From Budorcas taxicolor (Eukaryota > Chordata > Mammalia > Artiodactyla > Bovidae), in the NCBI RefSeq assembly GCF_023091745.1, contig NC_068912.1:60044567-60108566 (forward strand): a DNA stretch of 64,000 nucleotides, written 5' to 3'. The translations under genes and the position numbers were made by a program. Below, piece by piece: positions 46,924 to 59,077 of the stretch (position 1 is its first letter; each line of letters starts with the position of its first letter). Below the pieces are notes generated by a model. It did not search any database and was not told where the DNA came from. It saw only the letters and a list, made by a program, of their open reading frames with translations.

Positions 46924-48170
46924 AGATGGTGAGGAAAATGAACTACCATAGCTTGGGTTTTCTTTTTGAAACATCTAGAAATTGATCTGTTTATTAAAAA
47001 GATCATGGAGATATAATATAGCTAACTTTCTACAAAATTCACCTGCAACAGCAAAATGGCTTGGAGTGCTTTTCACAAAAAGTATTGAGAGATATATGTT
47101 TAACCATTGTTTGTCATGTACCTGTCATTACACTGTCGAGGTATAATGCAGTGTCTTTAACTCTCCCCCTGCAAACAGAAGCTGATTAATTTTAAAAATG
47201 GTAGAGGTAAAGTTAGATATTAATATTTAAAATATGTAAATACCAAAGCTGTATTTTGTAGTTTTAATGGTTTGACAGAAGCAAATTATTGAATAAAGCT
47301 CATATTACTTTTATTAATATTTTCATATGATTTTAAAAACATGATGGCCATCTTTAAGACATTACAACATATAAGTGAAGGGCCTTCACTTTAAGAATGA
47401 TACTCTGGGATCATGATCAGGAAAACCTTTAATTCCGCTCTAAGAAGGATGGTTTCAAACTCTAATATCACTCTTAAAAATCCAGATTTCATAACCTATT
47501 TTCTGTTGAAGGATCATGTTACTTTTGTGGCTAAGCAAAATAAGATGAGTTTTGCTGGCTATTCTGGAGGAAGAAATTATACCTTACAGTTGCTTCAGTT
47601 TTTAAAATTTTCCTCCCCTTCTTTTGGTTGGAAGAAATATTTCTCCCCTTGCGATCTTGAGTTATGGACCCTGATAAATGTTCAGCATGACCCCAGTATA
47701 GTGATTATAAGCTTCTTAGGGGAGAGAGGTCAGTAAACACATCCTTCATTCCTTGCTAAGTTCAGAACCATTTGAGAGAGAAATGTAGGAGTCATACAGA
47801 TGGTCATGAAAATGTAGCTTCATTACTGAAAAAAGCTATTGAGAGACATGATACAGATGAGAGTCATGTGTTTTCTAATGTTGAATTCTAGAATTAAGTG
47901 TATCCATCCAGTCAAAGAAAAAACTCTATCAACCCAAACCTTCCACTAGCATTATCTATGAAGTCTTACTCAATTAGTGTTGGAAGGAGAGCAAGTAAAA
48001 ATGCATTCTTTCTGCAGATAGGCTAATACAAAAAGAGAAAGGGGCTGAGCCAAGCCTGACTGATTCCTTCTTTTAAACCTGCAAATCAAATAATTTACTT
48101 CTGGTTAGAGCCCAGAAAATGTATACTGGTCAAAGTTTTAGTTGGAAACACAGAGAGAAATGAACATGTC
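46924..48170. other. Intron or intergenic, one unexplained ORF
   Basis: A 107-codon open frame on the + strand at 47413-47736 begins MIRKTFNSALRRMVSNSN. It has no recognised domain, no repeat signature and no splice support. The remaining sequence is unassigned. Confidence 0.35.
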
Positions 48171-48382
48171 CTTCCAGGTGGCGCTAGTGATAAGGAATCT
48201 GTCTGCCAATGCAGGAGACACAAGAGACACAGATTCAATCCCTGGGTCAGAAAGATTCCCTGGAGGAGGGCATGGAAACCTGCTCCAGTATTCTTGCCTG
48301 GAGAATTCCATGGATAGAAGGACCTGGTGGACCCAAGTCCATAGGGTCGCCAAGAGTTGGACATGACTGACTGAGCACATCT
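48171..48382 (+). mobile_element. Bov-tA SINE
   Basis: Head tccaggtggcgctagtgata, gattcaatccctgggtcag, end gagttggacatgactgactg. Confidence 0.9.
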
Positions 48383-48533
48383 AATATCAAGCTATTAAAG
48401 TCCAAGTTAATGTCACATTAATTTTAAAAAATGGGAAAAGTGGCTACATATTCTTTCCCTTGTATATTGGGAACCTATAGCATTTTGCTTTATATATAGG
48501 AGTCAATTAATTTGATATTTATTAATAGATTGA

Positions 48534-49603
48534 CGGAATTCCAGTAAACTCTTCAAAACTCTAAAGGATGATGCCATCAAGGTGTTGCATTCAATATATC
48601 AGCAAATCTGGAAGACCCAGCAGTGGCCACAGGACTGGAAAAGGATAATCCTCATCCCAGTTCCCAAGAAGGTACACTAAAGAACGCACTAACCATCAGA
48701 TAATTGTACTCATCTCCCATGCTAGTGAGGTCATTCTTCAAATCTTGCATGCTAGGCTTCACCATTACATGAACCAAGAAATTCCAGGCATCCAAGCTGG
48801 GTTTAGAAAAGGCAAAGGAACCAGAGATCAAATTGCCAACGTTTGCTGGTTCATAGAGAAAGCTAGGAAATTACCAAAAATATCTACCTCTGTTTCATAG
48901 ACTACACCAATATTAAAAAAAAAACTAAGATCATGACATCCAGCCCAGTTACTTCATGGCAAATAGGGAAAAGGTAGAAGCAGAGATCAATTTCCTCTTC
49001 TTGGGCTCTAAAATCATTGTGGATGGTGACTTCATCCATGATGCAGCCATGAAATCAGAAGACGTTTGCTTCTTGGCAGGAAAGTTACAACAAACCTAGA
49101 AAGTGTGTTGAAAAGCAGAGACATTACTCTGCCAACAAATGTCCATATGGTCAAGGCTATGGTCTTTCCAGTGGTCATGTATGGTTGTGAGAGCTGTGCT
49201 GTAAAGAAGGCGGAGCGCTGAAGGACTGATGCCTTCAATCTATGATGCTGGAGAAGATTCCTGAGAGTCCCTTAGACAGCAAGAAGATCAAACCAATCAT
49301 CTTAAGGGAAATCAACCCTGAATACTCATTGGAAGGACTGATGCTGACGTTGAAACTCCAGTGTTTTAGTCATCTGATGTGAACAGCTGACTCGTTGGAA
49401 AAGTCCCTGATGCTGGGAAAGATTGAAGGCAGAAGGAGAAGAGGGTGTCAAAGAATGAGATGGCTGGACGGCATCACTGATGCAAGGGACATGAACTTGG
49501 GCAAACTTTGGGAGATGGTGAGGGGCAGAGAGGCCTGATGCGCTGCTGTCCATGAGGTCACAAAGAGTCAGACATGATTGGGCAACTGAATGACAATAAC
49601 AAC
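48534..49603 (+). mobile_element. BovB LINE with internal deletion
   Basis: Sense BovB, 5' truncated. It starts in the fingers region (tctaaaggatgatgccatca). It reads up to the FIDYT segment at about 48905, then jumps to the KTKIMTS segment, so the palm with the YADD box is missing. The rest runs to the gggcaactgaatgac end. The 10-bp duplication aatagattga lies at 48524-48533 and 49604-49613. Numerous stops; a dead copy. Confidence 0.9.
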
Positions 49604-49678
49604 AATAGATTGATACATTTTATTTATAAAGTATACCTAGTAAAGTATAAATTTATATTTATAAGTAAGTATAAGTAT

Positions 49679-49898
49679 AGGGATTCCCTGGTGGCTCAGA
49701 TGGTAAAGCATCTGCCTGCAATGCGGGAGACCAGGGTTCAATCCCCAGGTCAGGAAGATCCCCTGGAGAAGGAAATGGCAACCCACTCCTGTACTCTTGC
49801 CTAGAAAATTCCATGGATGGAGGAGCCTGGTGGGCTATAGTCCATGGGGTTGCAAAGAGTCAGACACACTGAGCAACTTCACTTTCACTTTCACTTTC
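49679..49898 (+). mobile_element. Bov-tA SINE
   Basis: Head gggattccctggtggctcag, gttcaatccccaggtcagg, tail of repeated cactttcactttcactttca. Duplication ataagtat at 49671-49678 and 49899-49906. Confidence 0.92.
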
Positions 49899-50178
49899 AT
49901 AAGTATGCCTAATATAAATAATGAATAGTGTATAGCTAAATATTTCATGAGGAAACATATATTTGACTGATTTATCTGTAAAATTAGAACATAAAGCGTG
50001 CATCAGTCAGGTTAATGGACCATCTTTATCTTGGCCACACATCTGCAGGATATTAATATTTCTTAAGAATATATTAAAGGTATATGTGGCTTAAAGGTAT
50101 ATGTAGCACCGGTTACATGGAAGAGAGTGGCCTTCAACCTTGCAGTCTCAGAAAAATAGCAATTTAATAGACACACCA

Positions 50179-50310
50179 AGAACTTCCCTGATGGTCCAGT
50201 GGTTAAGACCCCTCGCTTCCAGTGCAAGGGGCATGGGTTCCATCCCTGGTCAGGGAACTAAAATCCTGCATGCTGTATGGTGTGACCAAAAAAAGAAAAA
50301 AAAATAGCCA
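50179..50310 (+). mobile_element. CHR-type tRNA-derived SINE
   Basis: agaacttccctgatggtcca, agtggttaagacccctcgct, gggttccatccctggtcagg, then an A-rich tail. This layout matches the cetartiodactyl CHR-1/CHR-2 SINE family, which is older than Bov-tA. Confidence 0.85.
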
Positions 50311-50384
50311 TACCAACTGAGAAGCTGTTTCTCAGAGGTGGACTCATAACTAAGCAAAACTAACTGATATTCACACCTGGATCA

Positions 50385-50445
50385 TTAAATCTACCTCTGT
50401 CTCTATATCTGTATGCGTATCTATATCTATATCCATATATCTAGG
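50385..50445. repeat. Degenerate tatc/tatatc simple repeat
   Basis: Repeated ctatatct units, imperfect. Confidence 0.7.
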
Positions 50446-51157
50446 ATACTAGAGTCTTTAGGACCAGCTCAATATTTCACTATAGCTAACCTTATTTCAA
50501 AGGCTTTGGGATTGCCAAACAATTTTTAGTCTCAGCATCTCTGTATTTCTATCTTTTATGTACTGAGCCTTCATATAAGCTCATTTTTGTGGCTAAAGTC
50601 ATGTTTTAAACCTCTGAGTTAGAGCTTCTGCCTTTAGCAGAAGAGCACTAGGTGTTTGGACAAATCCTCCCTCTGATGTTGATAGGAAAAGCTGGACAAA
50701 ATACCAACAAAACATTTGCTGTGAAAACATCAGAGAGGTAAAACCAGGTACTTTTTAGTACTGAATAGTGCTTTTGACAGACACACGGACCTAAGAGGAA
50801 AAAGTAGGAGTTCAGGACCTGTCAAAGATTGGGGCACTGATAAACAGCATAGATTCCTACATGTAATAATATCCAACACATTTTGCAAAGCAAAAGTTGA
50901 CAGAATTACAGGGGAAAATATACAAATCTACAACAATTGAGGGAGATTTTAATGTATATTTCTCAGAAGAATTAAAAACAAAGAAAATTGTAACAATATG
51001 ATTAACAGATTTAACTGTCACTTAATAGTGAAGTCAATCACCTCAGAATACAATACAGTAAGCATACCTGAATCTTTTATAAAAATCAACTAGTGGAATG
51101 ATGAAACATATTCAAAAAATTGAAATCATGCAAAGTATTGTATATCATCACAGGCCT

Positions 51158-51497
51158 TTCAGTTCAGTTCATTTCAGTCACTCAGTCATGTCCGACTCTT
51201 TGCAACCCCATGAATTGCAGCACGCCAGGCCTCCCTGTCCATCACCAACTCCCAGAGTTCACTCAGACTCGCGTCCATCGAGTCAGTGATGCCATCCAGC
51301 CATCTCATCCTGGGTCGTCCCCTTCATCTCCTGCCCCCAATCCCTCCCAGCATCAAAGTCTTTTCCAACTCTTCGCATGAGTCAACTCTTCGCATGAGGT
51401 GGCCAGAGTACTGGAGTTTCAGCTTTAGCATCATTCCTTCCAAAGAAATCCCAGGGTTGATCTCCTTCAGAATGGACTGGTTGGATCTCCTTGCAGT
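51158..51497 (-). mobile_element. BovB LINE 3' fragment
   Basis: Antisense; the 3' tail is on the left (cagttcagttcatttcagtc). A short local duplication of caactcttcgcatgag lies at about 51367-51398. Confidence 0.9.
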
Positions 51498-51971
51498 CTT
51501 TAAAAGTAACAAAATCCATCCTTTTTAGAAAGATAAAAAATAAAATCATAATGGATGTAAATGTACTTAGGTAACAAAAATATTAGAAATAAAAACTTGC
51601 AGTATGTACATAAATCATTATCACAGGGAGACTTATAGACAACATATTACGGAGGGTAAGGCAAAAATTAAATGATCTATCATCTTGAATGATGACACAA
51701 TAACATTAAAGTAAACCCAAATACAGAAAAAGTAAATAATAAAAACAATAGCAGAAATTAATAATATAATGAAGCAAACAGAATAAAGATCAACATGGCA
51801 AAAGTGGGTTTTTAAAAAGACTAATAAAATTGATCACTGTTGGGACTGATCAAGAATATAAAAGAAACAATTAACATCAAGAATAGAAATAGAGACATAA
51901 CTACAGATACTACAAATATTAAAAATTAATTGCTGTTAAATTTGGTAATTTACATTAAAAAATTCCTTGAA

Positions 51972-54900
51972 TTAAAAAAATCAAAATCATTCCAAGCATC
52001 TTTTCTGACCATAATGCATTAAGATTAGATCTCAATTACAGGAGAAAAACTATTAAAAATTCCAACATATGGAGGTTGAACAACACACTTCTGAATAACC
52101 AACAAATCACAGAAGAAATAAAAAAAGAAATCAAAATATGCATAGAAACTAATGAAAATGAAAACACAACAACCCAAAACCTGTGGGACACTATAAAAGC
52201 AGTGCTAAGAGGAAAGTTCATAGCAATACAGGCATACCTCAAGAAACAAGAAAAAAGTCAAATAAATAACCTAACTCTACACCTAAACCAACTAGAAAAG
52301 GAAGAATTGGAGAACCTCAGAGTTAGCAGAAGGAAAGAAATCTTAAAAATTAGGGCAGAAATAAATGCAAAAGAAACAAAAGAGACCATAGCAAAAATCA
52401 ACAAAGCCAAAAGCTGGTTCTTTGAATGGACAAATAAAATTGACAAACCATTAGCCAGACTCATCAAGAAACAAAGAGAGAAAAATCAAATCAATAAAAT
52501 TAGAAATGAAAGTGGAGAGATCACAACAGACAACACAGAAATACAAAGGATCATAAGAAACTACTATCAGCAATTATATGCCAATAAAATGGACAACGTG
52601 GAAGAAATGGACGAATTCTTAGAAAAGTACAATTTTCCAAAACTGAACCAGGAAGAAATAGAAAATCTTAACAGACCCATCACAAGCATGGAAATTGAAA
52701 CTGTAATCAGAAATCTTCCAGCAAACAAAAGCCCAGGTCCAGACAGCTTCACACCTGAATTCTACCAAAAATTTTGAGAAGAGCTAACACCTATCCTACT
52801 CAAACTCTTCCAGAAAATTGCAGAGGAAGGTAAACTTCCAAACTCATTCTGTGAGGCCACCATCACCCTAATACCAAAACCTGACAAAGATACTACAAAA
52901 AAAGAAAACTATAGGCCAATATCACTGATGAACATAGATGCAAAAATCCTCAACAAAATTCTAGCAATCAGAATCCAACAACACATTAAAAAGATCATAC
53001 ACCATGACCAAGTGGGCTTTATCCCAGGGATGCAAGGATTCTTCAGTATCCACAAATCAATCAATGTAATTCACCACATTAACAAATTGAAAAATAAAAG
53101 CCATATGATTATCTCAATAGATGCAGAGAAGGCCTTTGACAAAATTCAACATCCATTTATGATAAAAACTCTCCAGAAAGCAGGAATAGAAGGAACATAC
53201 CTCAACATAATAAAAGCTATATATGACAAACCCACAGCAAACATTATCCTCAATGGTGAAAAATTGAAAGCATTTCCCCTTAAGTCAGAAACAAGACAAG
53301 GGTGCCCACTTTCACCGCTACTATTCAACATAGTTCTGGAAGTTTTGGCCACAGCAGTCAGAGGAGAAAAATAAATAAAAGGAATCCAAATTGGAAAAGA
53401 AGAAGTAAAACTCTCACTGTTTGCAGATGACATGATCCTGTACATAGAAAACCCTAAAGACTCCACTGGAAAATTATTAGAGCTAATCAGTGAATATAGC
53501 AAAGTTGCAGGATATAAAATCAACACACAGAAATCCCTTGCATTCCTATACACTAATAATGAGAAAGTAGAAAAAGAAATTAAGGAAACAATTCCATTCA
53601 TCATTGCAACGAAAAGAATAAAATACTTAGGAATATATCTACCTAAAGAAACTAAAGACCTATATATAGAAAACTATAAAACACTGATGAAAGAAATCAA
53701 AGAGGACACTAATAGATGGAGAAATATACCATGTTCATGGATTGGAAGAATCAATATAGTGATAATGAGTATACTACCCAAAGCAATTTACAAATTCAAC
53801 ACAATCCCTATCAAGCTACCAGCGAAATTTTTCACAGAGCTAGAACAAATAATTTCACGATTTGTATGGAAATACAAAAAACCTCGAATAGCCAAAGCAA
53901 TCTTGAGAAAGAAGAATGGAACTGGAGGAATCAACTTGCCTGACTTCAGGCTCTGCTACAAAGCCACAGTCATCAAGACAGTATGGTACTGGCACAAAGA
54001 CAGAAATGTAGATCAATGGAACAAAATAGAAAGCCCAGAGATCAATCCACACACCTATGGACACCTTATCTTTGACAAAGGAGGCAAGAATATACAATGG
54101 AGAAAAGACAATCTCTTTAACAAGTGGTGCTGGGAAAAGTGGTCAACCACTTGTAAAAGAATGAAACTAGATCACTTTCTAACACCGCACACAAAAATAA
54201 ACTCAAAATGGATTAAAAATCTAAATGTAAGACCAGAAACTATAAAACTCCTAGAGGAGAACATAGGCAAAACACTCTCTGACATAAATCACAGCAGGAT
54301 CCTCTGTGATCCACCTCCCAGAATTCTGGAAATAAAAGCAAAAATAAACAAATGGGATCGAATTAAAATTAAAAGCTTCTGCACAACAAAGGAAAATATA
54401 AGCAAGGTGAAAAGACAGCCTTCTGAATGGGAGAAAATAATAACAAATGAAGCAACTGACAAACAACTAATCTCAAAAATATACAAGCAACTTATGCAGC
54501 TCAATTCCAGAAAAATAGGTGACCCAGTCAAAAAATGGGCCAAAGAACTAAATAGACATTTCTCCAAAGAAGACGTATGGATGGCTAACAAACACATGAA
54601 AAGATGCTCAACATCACTCATTATTAGAGAAATGCAAATCAAAACCACAATGAGGTACCACTTCACACCAGTCAGAATGTCTGTGATCCAAAAATCTGCA
54701 AGCAATAAATGCAGGAGAGGGTGTGGAGAAAAGGGAACCCTCCTACACTGTTCGTGGGAATGCAAACTAGTACAGCCACTATGGAGAACAGTGTGGAGAT
54801 TCCTTAAAAAACTGGAAATAGAACTACCTTATGACCCAGCAATCCCACTGCTGGGCATACACACTGAGGAAACCAGAATTGAAAGAGACACATGTACCCC

Positions 54901-55490
54901 AATGTTCATCGCAGCACTGTTTATAATAGCCAGGACATGGAAACAACCTAGATGTCCATCAGCAGATGAATGGATAAGAGAGCTGTGATACATATACACA
55001 ATGGAGTATTACTCAGCCGTTAAAAACAATACATTTGAATCAGTTCTGATGAGATGGATGAAACTGGAGCTGATTATACAGAGTGAAGAAAGCCAGAAAG
55101 AAAAACACCAATACAGTATACTAACACATATATATGGAATTTAGAAAGATGGCAATGATGACCCTGTATGCCAGACAGCAAAAAAGACACAGATCTGTAT
55201 AGTGGACTTTTGGACTCAGAGGGAGAGGGAGCAGGTGGGATGATTTGGGAGAATGGCATTGAAACATGTATATTATCATGTAAGAATTGAATCGCCAGTC
55301 TATGTCCGATGCAGGATACAGCATGCTTGGGGCTTGTGCACGGGGATGACCCAGAGAGATGTTATGGGGAGGGAGGTGGGAGGGGGGTTCATGTTTGGGA
55401 ACGCATGTACACCCGTGGTGGATTCATGTCAATGTATGGCAAAACCAATACAGAATTGTAAAGTAAAATAAAGTAAAAATTAAAAAAAAA
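51972..55490 (+). mobile_element. Young L1_BT, 5'-truncated within ORF2
   Basis: 3.5 kb of L1 in sense orientation, starting in the endonuclease domain and ending in an A-rich tail (aaaattaaaaaaaaa). The 11-bp duplication aattccttgaa lies at 51961-51971 and 55491-55501. The 3' UTR (55145-55480) matches, in reverse, that of the L1 at 193-7940. It inserted into the ancient L1M. Confidence 0.95.
51977..55144 (+). pseudogene. L1 ORF2, one reading frame with three stop codons
   Basis: Codes for the end of the endonuclease (SIFSDHNALRLDLNYRRKT), the reverse transcriptase and the C-terminal Cys domain. RT motifs include NYRPISLMNIDAKILNKILA, IDAEKAFDKIQHPFM, GCPLSPLLFN and the catalytic FADD box near 53424. 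The C terminus has WECKLVQPLWRTVWRFLKKL. The same frame runs from 51977 to the natural stop at 55142-55144. It is broken only by TGA at 52775-52777 (an R/CGA codon by comparison, a CpG decay), TAA at 53372-53374 and TGA at 54986-54988 (a W codon by comparison). There are no frameshifts. It lacks ORF1 and most of the endonuclease, so it is not active. Confidence 0.93.
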
Positions 55491-55501
55491 AATTCCTTGA
55501 A

Positions 55502-56572
55502 AAACACATATTACCAAAATGACAGAAGACAATATAGAAGGCTACCAATACCAAAGGCTACCATACCTTTGATGCTAAAATCTGACCAGGATATTATGGC
55601 AAAGGATAATGAAAGTTCAGTCTCACTCTTTAACATAGATGCAAAAATCTTACATAAATATTAGCAAAATGAACCCAGAAACCTTAAATAGGATAATGTA
55701 TCATGACTAACTTTTGTTTATTGAATCTATTTAAAGATACAATAAAATTAAAATGTGATCAGTGTAATTTTACTAGAATAAAAAATCATTAAAAATACAC
55801 AGACAAGTCATTTGATAGAATTCAATATACATTTTTGCTTTAAAAAATGATTGACAGGTTAAAAACAAAAGGGAAATTCCTTAATCTAATAAAGAGTAAC
55901 TACAAAACCCCTACAAGCATATACTTAATGGTGAAATGTTGAAGTCTTTTGAGAAGAGAAACAAGACAAGATTACCTATTAACTACAACTTCTGTTCATC
56001 ATTATACTTGACCTGGCTTAATCAAGGAAGCCAGTCAAGAAAGTAAAAGGTATTGGATTTGAGAGAAAGAAATAAAACTCCTTACTAATGGTTGTGAGGA
56101 CATTCATAGCATTCATAATCTAAATAACTCAACAGATAAATTACTAAGTAAACCTACCAATTTTGATGAAATCAAAATGTGAATAAAATCAATATTTTTT
56201 CTATATCAATAATAAACAGATTAGATAAAATGTCATTTTTAATAGCATCAAAGAATAACCAATACTTCAGAATAAAAAGTAACAAAAACATGTAAGAACC
56301 TTATGCAGAAAAATGTAAAAGATGTAAAGTTATGCCTTATATTGATACTGAAATCAATATCAATATGTCATTTCTTCTCAAATAGTTCTTCATATCTATA
56401 AATTCAACATATTCCTCACATAAATCCTAACAATTTTTTTGCAAGGTGAAGAATTTGACTAACATTTGTTCTAACATTTATACAAAAAACAAAGGGCCAA
56501 GAATAAACAAGACATTCTTGAAATAGTGGGACTGATTTACTACAGTGTGCTCAGAATTATAATAAAGCTATA
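55502..56572 (+). mobile_element. Ancient L1M, RT-region segment
   Basis: Highly decayed sense ORF2. Recognisable bits are taacatagatgcaaaaatct, agaaacaagacaagattacc, and ttatgcagaaaaatgtaaaa near 56303. No long open frame. Confidence 0.65.
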
Positions 56573-57270
56573 GTGTTTGAGCGAAAAAGTTGGGTTAAAG
56601 CTCAACATTCAGAAATCTAAGATCATGGCATCCAGTCCCATCTCTTCATTGCAAATAGATAGTGAAACAGTGAAAACAGTTTTTTTGGCTCCAAAATCAC
56701 TGCAGATGGTGATTGCAGCCATGAAATTAAAAGACGCTTACTCCTTGGAAGGAAAGTTATGACCAACCTAGACAGCATATTAAAAAGCAGAGACATTACT
56801 TTGCCAACAAAGACCCGTCTAGTCAAGGGTATGGTTTTTCCAGTAGTCATGTATGGATGTGAGAGTGTTGGACTATAAAGAAAGCTGAGGGCAGAAGAAT
56901 TGATACTTTTGAACTGTGGTGTTGGAGAAGACTCTTGAGAGTCCCTTGGACTGTAAGGAGATCCAACCAGTTCATCCTAAAGGAAGTCAGTCCTGGGTGT
57001 TAATTGGAAGGACTGATGTTGAAGCTGAAACTCCAATACTTTGGCCACCTGTTGCGAAGAGCTGACTCATTTGAAAAGACCCTGATGTCGGGAAAGATTG
57101 AAGGCAGGAGGAGAAGGGGATGACAGAGGATGAGATGGTTAGATGGCACAGCGACTCAATGGACATGAGTTTGGGTAAACTCCGGGAGCTGGTGATGGGC
57201 AGGCAGGCCTGGTGTGCTGTGGTTCATGGAGTCGCAAAGAGTCAGACATGACTGAGCGACTGAACTGAAC
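56573..57270 (+). mobile_element. BovB LINE 3' fragment
   Basis: About 700 bp of sense BovB from the KLNIQKSKIMASSPISS segment to the gcgactgaactgaac tail. Frames are broken at several points. Confidence 0.92.
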
Positions 57271-57335
57271 TTAAGACCGTGCACTTGTACCAAAAGGATA
57301 GACAAATAGACCAATAGAAGCATTCAGAAAGGCCA

Positions 57336-57546
57336 TGGACTTCCCTAATAGCTCATTTGGTAAAGAATCTGCCTGCAATGCAGGATAGACTCGGGTTCAA
57401 TTCCTGTGTTGGGAAGATCCCCTGGAGAAGGAAATGGCAACCCACTCTAGTATTCTTGCCTGGAGAATCCCATGGGCAGAGGAGCCTGGCAGGCTACACT
57501 CTATGAAGTTGCAAGAGTTGGACACTACTTGGCGACAAAACCACCA
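57336..57546 (+). mobile_element. Bov-tA SINE
   Basis: Head tggacttccctaatagctca, gttcaattcctgtgttgg, end gttggacactacttggcgac. The 11-bp duplication cagaaaggcca lies at 57325-57335 and 57547-57557. Confidence 0.92.
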
Positions 57547-58371
57547 CAGAAAGGCCATAAATAGACCCAGGTTTATATAGAGACTTGATTTATGACAAAA
57601 GGGGGACACTTAACTTATAACAAATGGGTTAAAATTTTGTTTAAACAAATGGTTCTGGGGCAATTGAGTTTCCAAATAATAATAAAAATAGAAACTTAAT
57701 TTACCTACACCATATACAAAATCACTTCCAAATTATTGAGTACACAGATGTGAAAGGCAAAAGTAAAGATTTTTGGAAGAAAATATAGACTTTTCATGAC
57801 CTTTAAGTATGCAAAGAGTGTAAAATATCAGGCCAAGAAAGTACAGATTATAAATGAAAAGATAAACTTTACTATATTAAAATTAAGAATATATGTTTAT
57901 TAGCAGACTCCATTAAGATGAAAGAGCAAGCCTCAGAATGAAAGTTGATATTTGCAACCTGTTTAACCTACAAAAGATTGTTGTACAGACTGTGTAAGAA
58001 CTCCTACAGATTTCTAAGAAGAAAATAGGACACTCCATGGAAAAATGGGGAAGATACTTGAAGAGGCATTTTTAAAAGCAGTAAGTATTTGAAGTGTTCA
58101 AGCTCATACTCAGGGAGACGTGAAACCCATCTTTCAGACCATGAGTTGATGAGAATGTAGAGTAATGGAAACTCTCTCACACTGCTGATAATAATGAACA
58201 TCATTACCTTTAAAAAAGTTTGGATAACCCACTAAAGTTTAGCATTTTCTCATTTATTTTATTCCTAATGATTCTAAGCAGAATGTATGCCCATGTGCAT
58301 CAAGACCATTATAGAATTATCACAGTAGCATTTACTTATAATGGCTAGAAATTAGAAATACCTAAAATGTC

Positions 58372-58657
58372 CTGGGTGTTCATTGGAAGGACTGATGGTG
58401 AAGCTGAAACTCCAGTACTTTGGCCACCTCATGTGAAGAGTTGACTCACTGGAAAAGACCCTGATGCTGGGAGGGATTGGGGGCAGGAGGAGAAGGGGAC
58501 AACAGAGGATGAGATGGCTGGATGGCATCACCGACTCGATGGACATGAGTTTGAGTGAACTCTGGGAGTAGGTGTTGGACAGGCAGGCCTGGCGTTCTGT
58601 GATTCATGGGGTCACAAAGAGTCGAACATGACTGAGCGACTGAATTGAACTGAACTG
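58372..58657 (+). mobile_element. BovB LINE 3' tail
   Basis: 286 bp ending in gaattgaactgaactg. Duplication aaaatgtc at 58364-58371 and 58658-58665. Confidence 0.9.
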
Positions 58658-59077
58658 AAAATGTCTATTCACGGAAGAATGGACATTTTTGTAATGTCCA
58701 CTCAATGGAATATTTTACAGCATTGAAAATGAACAAACTGCATGCATACACAGCAATATGGAAGAATCTCAAACAGAAATTGAGCAAAAGAAGCCAGAGG
58801 CAAAGGACTACATACATCATTTCATTTATATTTAAATTAAAAAAAAAACTGAATTATAGTATTACAGAATATGTACTTCCTGTTTGCCGTAGATGGCAAA
58901 CAGGAGGAAGTAATTGCCACTGAAGTTTGGATAGTTCAGTCACTCAGTCGTGTCCAACTCTTTGTGACCCCCATGGACTGCAGCATGCCAGGCTTCCATG
59001 TCCATCACCAACTCCCAGAGCTTGCTCAAACTCAATTTCCATTGAGTCGGTGATGCATCGAACCGTCTCATCTTCTG

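Noticed and set aside
53432..54988. 518-codon open frame as a host gene
   Set aside because: It is the C-terminal part of L1 ORF2, with L1 flanks and an insertion-site duplication.
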